A stretch of 47,629 nucleotides of DNA from Polyangiaceae bacterium (lineage in GTDB: Bacteria; Myxococcota_A; Polyangia; Polyangiales; Polyangiaceae). Positions within the stretch are counted from its first letter, which is position 1, and the number at the start of each line of letters is the position of its first letter. Location: positions 1 through 47,629 of the forward strand of contig JAQSWN010000022.1 in assembly GCA_029266615.1 (NCBI GenBank), read 5' to 3'. Position numbers and translations under genes: made by a program. A model generated the notes under the pieces. The model did not search any database, was not told the origin of the DNA, and saw only the letters and a program-made list of their open reading frames with translations. Below, in pieces: positions 15,388 to 23,704 of the stretch.

Positions 15388-17931
15388 ATGAGCGCGCCCT
15401 TCACGCTCGGAATCGAGGAAGAGTTTCATCTCGTGGATCTGCGGACGCGTCAGCTCACGCCGCGAGCGAGCGAGCTGTTGGCGCAGCTCGCTCGCTCCGA
15501 GCACACGTACGCCGCCGAGCTACAGCAGACGGTCGTCGAGACCAACAGCCGCGTGTACGAAAGCCTGGCCGACCTGCAAGCGCACCTCCGCGACGTGCGC
15601 TCCGAGCTCATCGGCGTTGCGGGGCGGCTGGGCATCGGCGTCGCCGCCGCGGGCACGATGCCGCTCTCGATGTCCGAGGTTCTGCTCACCGACAAGCCGC
15701 GCTTTCGGCGAATGCACGCCGACTACCAGCTGCTGGTTCGCGAGCAGCTCATCTGCGGCATGCAGGTGCATGTCGGCATCGAAAACCGCGACCTCGCCGT
15801 GCAGCTCGTTGACCGCGTGGCGCCCTGGCTTCCGCCGCTGCTCGCCCTCTCGGTCAGCTCGCCATTCTCACACGCAGGCGATGACACCGGCTACGCGAGC
15901 AGCCGGACCTTGATCTGGTCGCGTTGGCCCACAACGGGCGGCCCCGGCCCGTTCGCCTCCGCCCGCGAGTACGACGAGATGGTCGAAAATCTCGTCGCTT
16001 CCGGCGTGATCAGCGACAAGGGCATGCTCTATTTCGACGTGCGGCCGTCGGCGCACGTCCCGACCCTGGAGCTGCGCGTCTGCGACGCGTGCCACTCCGT
16101 GGACACGGTGGCGCTCATCGCCGGCTTGTTCCGCGCCGTGGTCATGCGTGAAGCCGGGCGAGCATTGGCGGGGGAGCCCCCTACGTTTGCGGTTCATCCT
16201 ACCCTCCAGCGCGCCTCGATGTGGCGCGCGGCGCGCTCTGGCATCGAGGCGGAGCTGGTCGAGCTCGGAGCCGCCAAGTCGGTACCGGCGTCGGTGGTAC
16301 TCCGCTCGATGCGGGACGCGCTGGAGCCCGAGCTACGCGAAAGCGGTGACTGGGAGCTCGTGCAAAGTTTGCTGGAGAGCGCGCTCGAACGACGCAGCGC
16401 GGCGGCTCGTCAGCGGGACGCCCTGCGCCGCCGCGGTCGCTTCACGGACGTCGTGGACTTGATCTTGGCGGAGACGCGCGGAGACAAGCACCACCCAACG
16501 GAGAGTGCCGGTTCCCTCGCGCTGGCGCGCGACTACCACGCACCCGCTTACGACGAGGCGCTCCTACCCGACGGCACCGCTCGGCCCGCGCACGCGGCCG
16601 TGCTCGGTTTGTTGAGCGAGCTCGGTAGTGAAGAGCTCGTCCGGCGCGGGCAAGAGCTAGCCCAACGTACCTTCGACGCGGGCGTCGTGTTCCGCCCGAC
16701 GGACGCTAAAGAGGCGCGCCCGTTCCCGCTGGACGTGGTACCGCGCGTCCTCACTGGCGAGGAGTGGAGCCGGTTAGAGGGCGGCACCGCGCAGCGCGCC
16801 CGCGCCCTCGACGCCTTCTTGGACGACGTGTATGGCGAGCAGCAGATCGTGCGGGACGGGGTCGTGCCCGCTTGGCTCGTGGAAAGCGCGCCGGGACGCC
16901 GCGACGCAGGGCTCAGCGTGCCGCGCGGCGCGCGCCGTACTCAAGTGTGCGGCTTCGACATCGTGCGCGATGCCGACGGCCGCTGGTTGGTGCTGGAAGA
17001 CAACGTGCGTGTCCCGTCTGGCGTCGCCTACGCCATGCAAAGTCGCCGACTGCTCTGCGCCACCTTCCCGGAGTACGCGAGCCTTTCGGACGTGCTCGAC
17101 CCGGAAGTGGTGCCGCGGCTCCTCCGCAAAACGTTGGAGGAATCCGCGCCCGCGCATGCCGGGTCCACGCCGCGGCTCCTGTTGCTCAGCGAGGGCTCAC
17201 ACGATTCGGCCGCTTTCGAGCACCGCATGTTGGCCGAGGCCGCGGAGATGCCGATCGCCACCCCTGCGGAGCTGCTCGTGCAAGACGACGTCCTCTACCA
17301 CGTCACGGCCAAGGAGCGGACCCGGATCGACGTCGTCTACTTGCGCATGGATGACGCGCTCGGCCGCCGTACGGGCAAAGACGGACGCGTGATTGGGCCT
17401 CAGCTTCTGCGCGCGGTACGCGCCGGTAATCTCGCCCTCGCGAACGCCCTCGGCAACGGGATCGCGGACGACAAGGCGGTCTACGACTACGTACCGAAGC
17501 TCATAGAATATTACCTGAACGAGCGACCGCTCTTGGAGCAAGTGGAGACGCTCCACTGCGCCGACGAGGACCAAAAGCGCGAGGTCCTCGCGCGCCTGGA
17601 AGAACTAGTGGTGAAGCCGGTCGACGGCTATGGGGGGCTCGGCGTCGTCGTCGGACCTCACGCCTCCGAGGCCGAGCTCGACCAAGCGCGTGAGCTGATC
17701 GAGCAGCAGCCCTCACGCTGGATCGCGCAGCGCACCATCGCGCTCTCCACCCACCCAACGCTGGACGCAGGCGTCCTCCGCCCACGCCACGTCGATCTAC
17801 GTGTCTTCGTCTACTTCGGCGCGGAGCCGGTGGTCGTTCCGGCGGCGCTCACGCGCGTCGCGGGCGCGGGCAGTATGGTCGTCAATTCATCACGCGGCGG
17901 CGGCGCCAAAGACACTTGGCTGCTGCGCTGA
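15388..17931 (+). CDS. Carboxylate-amine ligase (GCS2) fused to circularly permuted ATP-grasp ligase
   Basis: This 847-residue cytosolic fusion starts at ATG after GGGAGGGGCGG. Residues about 1-370 are a YbdK/GCS2-type glutamate-cysteine ligase fold (FTLGIEEEFHLVD, QTVVETNS, CGMQVHVGI, ELRVCDACHSVD). Residues about 385-847 are a circularly permuted type 2 ATP-grasp domain (LLPDGTARPAHAAVL, GRWLVLEDNVRVPSG, VVKPVDGYGGLGVVV, LRPRHVDLRVF, ending NSSRGGGAKDTWLL). Both halves belong to families that form amide bonds from a carboxylate and an amine using ATP, and both keep the key motifs. It is the first gene of an operon with an NAGGN-type amidotransferase and a peptidase fusion, so it probably builds the small peptide those act on. 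The substrate is unproven; glutamate or glutamine is likely. Confidence 0.92.
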   Translation: MSAPFTLGIEEEFHLVDLRTRQLTPRASELLAQLARSEHTYAAELQQTVVETNSRVYESLADLQAHLRDVRSELIGVAGRLGIGVAAAGTMPLSMSEVLLTDKPRFRRMHADYQLLVREQLICGMQVHVGIENRDLAVQLVDRVAPWLPPLLALSVSSPFSHAGDDTGYASSRTLIWSRWPTTGGPGPFASAREYDEMVENLVASGVISDKGMLYFDVRPSAHVPTLELRVCDACHSVDTVALIAGLFRAVVMREAGRALAGEPPTFAVHPTLQRASMWRAARSGIEAELVELGAAKSVPASVVLRSMRDALEPELRESGDWELVQSLLESALERRSAAARQRDALRRRGRFTDVVDLILAETRGDKHHPTESAGSLALARDYHAPAYDEALLPDGTARPAHAAVLGLLSELGSEELVRRGQELAQRTFDAGVVFRPTDAKEARPFPLDVVPRVLTGEEWSRLEGGTAQRARALDAFLDDVYGEQQIVRDGVVPAWLVESAPGRRDAGLSVPRGARRTQVCGFDIVRDADGRWLVLEDNVRVPSGVAYAMQSRRLLCATFPEYASLSDVLDPEVVPRLLRKTLEESAPAHAGSTPRLLLLSEGSHDSAAFEHRMLAEAAEMPIATPAELLVQDDVLYHVTAKERTRIDVVYLRMDDALGRRTGKDGRVIGPQLLRAVRAGNLALANALGNGIADDKAVYDYVPKLIEYYLNERPLLEQVETLHCADEDQKREVLARLEELVVKPVDGYGGLGVVVGPHASEAELDQARELIEQQPSRWIAQRTIALSTHPTLDAGVLRPRHVDLRVFVYFGAEPVVVPAALTRVAGAGSMVVNSSRGGGAKDTWLLR

Positions 17932-17946
17932 GCAAAGGAGAGAAAA

Positions 17947-19731
17947 ATGTGTGGTTTTGCCGGCGAGCTGAGGTGGGACGGCGCGGACAGTGACCTGTCT
18001 GCGCTCGAAAGAATGAACCAAAGTCTGAGGCCGCGCGGCCCGGACAGCGGCGGCGTCATGCAGCGCGGCGCGCTCGGACTTTCGCACCGACGCTTGACCA
18101 TCATCGATCTGAGCCCGGCCGGCGAGCAGCCGATGGTCGACGCGGAGCTCGGGCTCAGCTTGATATTCAACGGCTGCATTTACAATTATCGCGAGCTACG
18201 CGCAGAGCTACAAGGGGCCGGATATCGCTTTTTTTCCAGCTCCGACACGGAGGTGATCCTCAAAGCCTACCATCGCTGGGGGCCTCGATGCGTGGAGCGA
18301 TTCCTCGGCATGTTCGCGTTCGTCATCGCCGAGCGCGACACCGGCCGGCTCGTCATGGCGCGCGACCGGCTCGGCATCAAGCCGCTCTACATCGCACGGC
18401 AAGCCAAGCGGCTCGTCTTCGGCTCGACATTGCAAGCGATCGTCGCCGCGGGAGACGTCGACACGAGCATCGACGTGCAGGCCCTGCACCATTACCTGTC
18501 CTTCCACTCCGTCGTACCGGCGCCTTTGACCATCCTCAAAGGCGTGCGCAAGCTACCCGCCGCCACGGTGAGAATCGTGCAACCGGACGGAGAGGAGACG
18601 GACACGCTCTACTGGCGTCCACGCTTCAGCCGCGACCCCTCCGAGCGCAACCTTTCCGCGGCCGCTTGGCAGGAGCGCATCCTCGGCAAGCTCGCCCAGG
18701 CCGTGGAGAGGCGCATGGTGGCGGACGTGCCGACGGGCGTGCTTCTCTCGGGAGGGCTTGATTCGAGCCTGATCGTCGGCCTCTTGGCGCATGCCGGCCA
18801 AAAGCACCTGAAGACCTTCAGCATCGGCTTCGAGCCCGCGGGGGGCATGAGCGGCGACGAGTTCGAGTACTCGGACTTGATCGCGCAAACGTTTGGCACG
18901 GAGCATCAACGCATTCGCATCGCGGACGCACAGCTGGTGCCCGCGGTGGTGCCAGCCGTGCGCGCCATGAGCGAACCGATGGTGAGCCACGACGCGGTCG
19001 CGTTCTACTTGCTGTCGCGCGAGGTCGTAAAGAGCGTCAAAGTGGTGCAGTCCGGTCAAGGCGCAGACGAAGTCTTCGCTGGCTACGAATGGTACCCACC
19101 CCTCGCGGGGGTGAAGCCGGAGTCGGCGCTGGACGCCTACTCGGGCGCCTTCTTCGACTGGACTCACGCCGAGCTCGCCGGCATGGTGACGCCGGAGTTT
19201 CTCGCCGATACTGACGTGAGTCGCGACTTCGTTCGGCAGCACTTCGACGCGCCCGACGCCGATACCGCACTCGACCGCGCGCTTCGGATCGACTCACTCG
19301 TCATGCTCATCGACGACCCCGTCAAGCGCGTGGACAACATGACGATGGCATGGGGACTGGAAGGGCGGGTGCCGTTTCTGGATCACGAGCTGGTCGAGCT
19401 GGCCGCGCGTTGCCCGCCGGAGCTCAAGCTGGCCCAAGGTGGCAAGGGCGTACTGAAAGAAGCCGCGCGGGCGCTCCTACCGGCCGCCGTCATCGATCGC
19501 CCCAAGGGCTATTTCCCGGTTCCGGGAATTCGGCACCTGGAAGGAGACCTGCTGGGCCTGGTTCGGGACGCGCTGCTGAGTCAGCCCGCGCGGGACCGAG
19601 GCATCTTTCGACGCGAATTCATCACGACGCTGCTGGACGAGCCGAACCGCCTGCGCTCCAATCTCGGCGTGAACGCCCTATGGCACGCCGGGCTGCTCGA
19701 GCTGTGGTTGCAGGAGCTTACCCGAAAATGA
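17947..19731 (+). CDS. Asparagine synthase-like amidotransferase of the N-acetylglutaminylglutamine amide type
   Basis: This 594-residue class II glutamine amidotransferase has a good Shine-Dalgarno (AAAGGAG, 17934-17940). Cys2 (MCGFAGELRWD) is the glutaminase nucleophile. The N-terminal Ntn domain (1-205) has RGPDSGGV and LIFNGCIYNYRELR. The synthetase domain (about 230-590) has the PP-loop LLSGGLDSSLI. It resembles the AsnO-type enzyme that amidates the C-terminal carboxylate in NAGGN osmolyte synthesis (e.g. DTSID-ALHHYLSFHSVVPAP and DPVKRVDNMTMAWGLEGRVPF) more than AsnB. In known NAGGN operons the partner is a GNAT/ATP-grasp synthetase; that is absent here and a GCS2/ATP-grasp fusion stands upstream. 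The downstream gene overlaps as ATGA. Confidence 0.93.
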   Translation: MCGFAGELRWDGADSDLSALERMNQSLRPRGPDSGGVMQRGALGLSHRRLTIIDLSPAGEQPMVDAELGLSLIFNGCIYNYRELRAELQGAGYRFFSSSDTEVILKAYHRWGPRCVERFLGMFAFVIAERDTGRLVMARDRLGIKPLYIARQAKRLVFGSTLQAIVAAGDVDTSIDVQALHHYLSFHSVVPAPLTILKGVRKLPAATVRIVQPDGEETDTLYWRPRFSRDPSERNLSAAAWQERILGKLAQAVERRMVADVPTGVLLSGGLDSSLIVGLLAHAGQKHLKTFSIGFEPAGGMSGDEFEYSDLIAQTFGTEHQRIRIADAQLVPAVVPAVRAMSEPMVSHDAVAFYLLSREVVKSVKVVQSGQGADEVFAGYEWYPPLAGVKPESALDAYSGAFFDWTHAELAGMVTPEFLADTDVSRDFVRQHFDAPDADTALDRALRIDSLVMLIDDPVKRVDNMTMAWGLEGRVPFLDHELVELAARCPPELKLAQGGKGVLKEAARALLPAAVIDRPKGYFPVPGIRHLEGDLLGLVRDALLSQPARDRGIFRREFITTLLDEPNRLRSNLGVNALWHAGLLELWLQELTRK

Positions 19732-22256
19732 GTATCGGCGGATTGCTAGCCGCGACGAGCGCTTGGTCGGTGTCACTCTCACCCGACGCGGAGCGGCTCG
19801 TCTACGTCTCCGACCGCGACGGCTGGCCACGGCTCGTCACGTGCGACTTGAACGGGGAGAGCGAGCGCACGTTGGACACGGGTGCTGACCCAGTGCAGGA
19901 AGCGCGCTTCTCCCACGACGGCGAGTGGATAGCGTTCACGACCGCCCCCGGCGGCTCGCCCCGCACCCAATGTTGGGCGGTCCGACCGGACGGCACGGAG
20001 CTGCACGTCCTAAGTCGCGCACCCGAAGGTGCTGCCTACCTCGGTCCGTGGACACACCGTTCGAGCGTCGTAGCGCTAGCACACACCACGGATCCGCCGC
20101 ACGGCGTCGCCGAGCTGGTGGACGTGCGGGACGGCTCACGGCAAACCATCGCCGAGGGGGGGCTGCCAATCGTCTTGGACGTGGACCAGCAGCTGCGGGC
20201 GGCGCTCCTGCGGCGCGGGCCGCGCGGAGGTCGTAGCATCTGGCACGTGGACCTGAGCTCAGGGGAAGAGCGCGAGCTGCGCGTGGGCGACTCGCTCGGG
20301 GAGAGCGATTTGGGCCGGATTTCGCCGGACGGAACCGTGGCGTACCTGCGTAGCAACGCCGGGCGCGAGCTGTACGCGCTGTTCGCGGTGCCTCTCTCGG
20401 GAGGCGCCCCTCGTTTGATGGCGGAGCGTGCCGACGCAGAGCTGGAGCAGCTCATCCTGAGCAGTGACGGCCACCTCGCGGCCCTGCTCTGGAACCGCGC
20501 CGGCCAAAGCGAGTGCGAGCTGCTGGACCTACGGAGCGGCAGCTCGCGGCAGCTGCTGCTGCCGGAGCCCTACGCGCACGGCGGCAGTTTTTCCCACGAC
20601 GCACGCTGGCTCGCCATGACCCTCGAAGGTCCTACTCATCCACGCGCAGTGCACGTGTTGGATACCGTTTCCGGCGCGTGGCGTCGTGTCACCGCTCAGC
20701 CTCTCTCGTGGACGCAGCCGACCGCCACTCCGCAACTGGTGAAGCTTCGCGGCGAAGGCGACCTGGAGCTGACGGCTTGGCTCTACCGCGCGGCGCCGGA
20801 GGCATCCCCCGCGGCCGCGGTCATTCACTTGCACGGCGGGCCGGAAGCTCAAGAACGGCCTTCGTACAATCCGCTCTTCCAGGCGCTCGTTCAACGCGGC
20901 ATCAGCGTGCTCGCCCCCAACGTGCGCGGCTCGTCCGGCTTCGGCAAGACGTTCGTCAACGCCGACAACGGCGAGCTTAGATTCGGCGCCATTGGCGACG
21001 TGGCCGCGTGCGCCCGGTACCTGTTCGACGAACGCCTCGCTACGCCGGAGACGCTCGGGTGCGCTGGGCGGTCCTACGGCGGGTACCTCACGCTCGCGTC
21101 CTTGGTCTTTCACCCAGAGCTGTTCGCCGCCGGCCTGGACGTCTGCGGCATGTCGGACTTGGCGACGTTCTACCGCGACACCGAGCCGTGGATCGCACAG
21201 GCGGCGTACCCCAAGTACGGTCACCCGGTACAAGACGCCGCTACTTTGCGGCGTCTTTCGCCGCTCCACCACTTCGGACGGCTACGTGCGCCGCTCTTGG
21301 TCGTGCACGGTGAAAACGACAGCAACGTGCCGCTGGGCGAGGCCCTGCAAGCCGTCGCGGCCGCAGAAGCGCGCGGGGTCCCCGCGGAGTTGTTGCTGTT
21401 TAGAGACGAGGGGCACGAGCTTGCGCAGCGCAAAAACCGAGAGCTCTTCGTGACCCGTAGCGTGGACTTCTTGGAGGAGCGGCTGCGCGGAAAGCGCTCC
21501 CCGGCGCTGCTCGCTCCCGACGATCCCCCGCCATTTCGAGTACGCGAGGGGCAGCCCACGTCGCCGTTCTTGCTGACTTGTGACCACGCCGGGCGCACCA
21601 TTCCCCAGAGCCTCGGCACCTTGGGGCTGCCCGAAGCCGAGCTCACTCGGCACATTGCCTGGGACATCGGCGCCGCGCAGCTCGCGGAGCGGCTGTCGGC
21701 CAAGCTCGGCGCGTTCTTGATCCTGCAGACTTATTCACGGCTCGTGATCGACTGCAATCGCCCGCTGGACGCGAAGAGCTCCATCGCCGAGCTGAGCGAA
21801 GCGACGGTCGTCCCTGGCAACCAGGGGATCACCGCCGAAGAAGCCGAGCGGCGCGCCTCCGCCATCTTTCGCCCGTACCACGCTCGGCTCGAGCGCGAGA
21901 TCCTCCGCCGGCATCGCCTCGGAACCCCGACCATCTTCGTGGCCGTGCACAGCTTCACGCCCCGTTACCTGAACGTGGATCGCCCAATGCACGCCGGGGT
22001 GCTTTACGGAAAGGACGCTCGCTTTGCGCACCAGGTGTTGGCCAGGCTCCGTGCGGACGGGCGGTGGGTCGTCGGTGATAACGAGCCGTACCGAGTCAGC
22101 GAGGCCACCGACTACGGCGTCATCCACCACGCGGAGCGCCGCGGCATTCCTTACGTGGAGCTCGAGATTCGCCAGGATCTGATCGCCGAATCCGCCGGTC
22201 AGAGCGAGTGGGCGGACTTCTTGGCCGATGTTTTGGTGGATGCCGCACGCACATGA
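19728..22256 (+). CDS. S9 prolyl-oligopeptidase-like peptidase fused to N-formylglutamate amidohydrolase domain
   Basis: This 842-residue fusion has an ATG in an ATGA overlap with the amidotransferase stop; the longer upstream frame only shadows that gene. Residues about 1-335 are a beta-propeller (VSLSPDAERLVYVSDRDGW and similar PD40 repeats). Residues 350-595 are an S9 alpha/beta hydrolase with triad Ser449 (GRSYGGY), Asp531 (GENDSN) and His563 (DEGHEL). Residues about 612-842 are an N-formylglutamate amidohydrolase-like domain (LLTCDHAGRTIP, HIAWDIGAAQ, VAVHSFTP, VELEIRQDLI). S9 enzymes cut short peptides; FGases remove the acyl group of N-acyl glutamate. Following a peptide ligase and an amidotransferase, this looks like the breakdown arm of the pathway. 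No signal peptide, so cytosolic. Confidence 0.92.
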   Translation: MSIGGLLAATSAWSVSLSPDAERLVYVSDRDGWPRLVTCDLNGESERTLDTGADPVQEARFSHDGEWIAFTTAPGGSPRTQCWAVRPDGTELHVLSRAPEGAAYLGPWTHRSSVVALAHTTDPPHGVAELVDVRDGSRQTIAEGGLPIVLDVDQQLRAALLRRGPRGGRSIWHVDLSSGEERELRVGDSLGESDLGRISPDGTVAYLRSNAGRELYALFAVPLSGGAPRLMAERADAELEQLILSSDGHLAALLWNRAGQSECELLDLRSGSSRQLLLPEPYAHGGSFSHDARWLAMTLEGPTHPRAVHVLDTVSGAWRRVTAQPLSWTQPTATPQLVKLRGEGDLELTAWLYRAAPEASPAAAVIHLHGGPEAQERPSYNPLFQALVQRGISVLAPNVRGSSGFGKTFVNADNGELRFGAIGDVAACARYLFDERLATPETLGCAGRSYGGYLTLASLVFHPELFAAGLDVCGMSDLATFYRDTEPWIAQAAYPKYGHPVQDAATLRRLSPLHHFGRLRAPLLVVHGENDSNVPLGEALQAVAAAEARGVPAELLLFRDEGHELAQRKNRELFVTRSVDFLEERLRGKRSPALLAPDDPPPFRVREGQPTSPFLLTCDHAGRTIPQSLGTLGLPEAELTRHIAWDIGAAQLAERLSAKLGAFLILQTYSRLVIDCNRPLDAKSSIAELSEATVVPGNQGITAEEAERRASAIFRPYHARLEREILRRHRLGTPTIFVAVHSFTPRYLNVDRPMHAGVLYGKDARFAHQVLARLRADGRWVVGDNEPYRVSEATDYGVIHHAERRGIPYVELEIRQDLIAESAGQSEWADFLADVLVDAART

Positions 22257-22300
22257 GCGCCCCCGGCCCCCGCTGCGTTTTTGCCCGGCGGGCTGATTTG

Positions 22301-23200
22301 CTACTCCGCCGGCTCCGCCAGGATGTCCAACGCCGCCCGGTAGCGGCGATGGCAGCGGGCGTCAGCGGCCAGACGCATCAGCGCGCCCTCCGCAATCGCT
22401 CGCGCCGAGCGCGCATCTTGGGCCACCAGCGGAAGGATGACATGCTCGTTCCAGGCGTGAGCCCGAAGCGGGGCCAGGCGTTGTCGCACCCCGAAGAAGC
22501 CACGAGCCTCCGCCGAAACGCCCAGCCTCGAGAGCCCGGCGTCGATGCTCGCAGCCGGGCTCGCCGCCGTGAGCTCCAGCAGCCCGAGGGCGCCGATGGC
22601 GTGGTAGGCGTAACGGCGGTTCGCCGCGAGCGCGAGCATGAGGTTGGAGCGGGCCAGGCACTCCCAGGCCGGCGGATGCGTCGCATCCATCAACAATTCG
22701 CGCTCTAGACACTCGAGCAAGCGGGCGCGCGTGGCCGAAGCGTTGCCCTGCCCCATTTCGTCCCAGTAATCCCGTGCGATTTCCAGCTTGGCTCGCCAGC
22801 CTTGCTTGATCTGAGTGAGCGCGAGGAGGTCCGGCAACTCGTGCTCGCTCGCTACCTCTTGCGCCAGAAACCAGCTCATTTCGCTACGGCTGGCGCGCTG
22901 GGCGAGCCAAGTGAACAACCCCTCGGATTGCGCGACGGATTGCTCGCGGAGCTGCTCGAACCAGCTGACGAACTCACGCGGCTGTGTCGGCGCGGTTTCA
23001 GCGACGGCGCGCGCACGGGACCGCTCGGCCTCGACGACGTGGCCCTCCACGGTGCGCAGCTCGAGCTCTTGGCGCAAGTGTTGCTGCCAATCTTCAACGT
23101 CCAAGCGCGGCTGCAAGCGCAAGCGATTGAACTCCGCGAGCCGGCGATGTAGCGGCTCCAAACTGCGATCGAAGGGGCGCACCACTTGTTGAACAGCCAC
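22301..23200 (-). CDS. Haem-oxygenase-like iron-containing redox enzyme family protein
   Basis: This 299-residue protein starts at GTG. It is largely helical and matches the iron-containing redox enzyme (HDO, haem-oxygenase-like diiron) superfamily. Candidate metal-ligand helices are FLAQEVASEHELPDLL, ARDYWDEMGQG, RYAYHAIGALGLLELTA and LRAHAWNEHVILPL, supplying spaced Glu/His/Asp residues. Members oxidise small molecules, for example by oxidative decarboxylation or N-oxygenation, with a labile di-iron site. No biosynthetic partner is adjacent: upstream is a divergent response regulator and downstream a convergent peptidase gene. Substrate unknown. The N-terminal 90 residues are Arg/Glu-rich and not recognised. 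Confidence 0.75.
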   Translation of the reverse strand: MAVQQVVRPFDRSLEPLHRRLAEFNRLRLQPRLDVEDWQQHLRQELELRTVEGHVVEAERSRARAVAETAPTQPREFVSWFEQLREQSVAQSEGLFTWLAQRASRSEMSWFLAQEVASEHELPDLLALTQIKQGWRAKLEIARDYWDEMGQGNASATRARLLECLERELLMDATHPPAWECLARSNLMLALAANRRYAYHAIGALGLLELTAASPAASIDAGLSRLGVSAEARGFFGVRQRLAPLRAHAWNEHVILPLVAQDARSARAIAEGALMRLAADARCHRRYRAALDILAEPAE

Positions 23201-23245
23201 GCACCGAACGAGAGCAATATCGGGGCCAACCCGCCCGGCCGACCT

Positions 23246-23270
23246 CCCGAGGGTTTGGCACGCGCCTTGC
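23246..23270 (+). promoter_or_regulatory. Sigma-54-like promoter upstream of the response regulator
   Basis: TGGCAC at 23256-23261 and TTGC at 23267-23270 give the GG-N10-GC spacing of a sigma-54 -24/-12 promoter, matching TGGCACG-N4-TTGC. The expected start of transcription is about 23281-23282, which leaves almost no leader before the gene at 23284/23290. The box is therefore good in sequence but awkward in position, and it could be chance. Confidence 0.45.
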
Positions 23271-23289
23271 GAAACCAGAGGAGATGGCC

Positions 23290-23682
23290 GTGAAGCGCAT
23301 CCTCGTGGTGGACGATCACCAAGACAGCCTAGACCTGGTCAGCGAGGTTCTCTCCCATTCGTTCGACGTCGTGCTGGCTCATGGCGGAGCGGAAGGCCTT
23401 CGGACGCTGGAGCGGGAACGCTTCGACGCCCTCATGCTGGACCTCACGATGCCGGACGTAGACGGATTCGACGTCATGCAGTTCGTGACGAAGAACCTGC
23501 CGGAGCTGCCGGTCATGCTCACCTCCGCGCTGCCGAACGTGGAGCGCATCGCGAAGCAGCTCGGCGCCCGCGACTGGGTGACGAAGCCCTACCGCGTCCA
23601 GCTCCTCCCCCAGAAACTACGTCTGCTCACCGCGAACGGCGCGCCGGATGGCGCCAACCCGAATCGGGGCGCTTCGCGTTGA
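23290..23682 (+). CDS. Single-domain response regulator
   Basis: This stand-alone receiver domain of 130 residues has no output domain. Acidic pocket residues are Asp8-Asp9 (LVVDDHQD), the phosphoacceptor is Asp51 (LMLDLTMPDVDGF), and Thr78 and Lys99 (VTKPY) complete the switch. I prefer GTG at 23290 because the Shine-Dalgarno AGAGGAG (23277-23283) abuts an ATG at 23284 with no spacing but sits six bases from the GTG; the ATG would add only two residues. The C-terminal dozen residues are disordered-looking. No cognate kinase is adjacent, so it is an orphan. It may act by protein contact, like CheY or the many single-domain regulators of myxobacteria. Confidence 0.88.
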   Translation: MKRILVVDDHQDSLDLVSEVLSHSFDVVLAHGGAEGLRTLERERFDALMLDLTMPDVDGFDVMQFVTKNLPELPVMLTSALPNVERIAKQLGARDWVTKPYRVQLLPQKLRLLTANGAPDGANPNRGASR

Positions 23683-23704
23683 AAGAAGGCGCTACGCTGC
23701 CGTC

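Noticed and set aside
19350..19727. Long N-terminal extension of the peptidase fusion
   Set aside because: It lies wholly within the amidotransferase gene in another frame; the ATGA junction at 19728 is the natural start.
22257..22300. Hairpin with T-run between convergent peptidase and di-iron enzyme genes
   Set aside because: CCCGC and GCGGG arms are only five bases with a loop of about 14 containing the T-run, so it does not form an intrinsic terminator.
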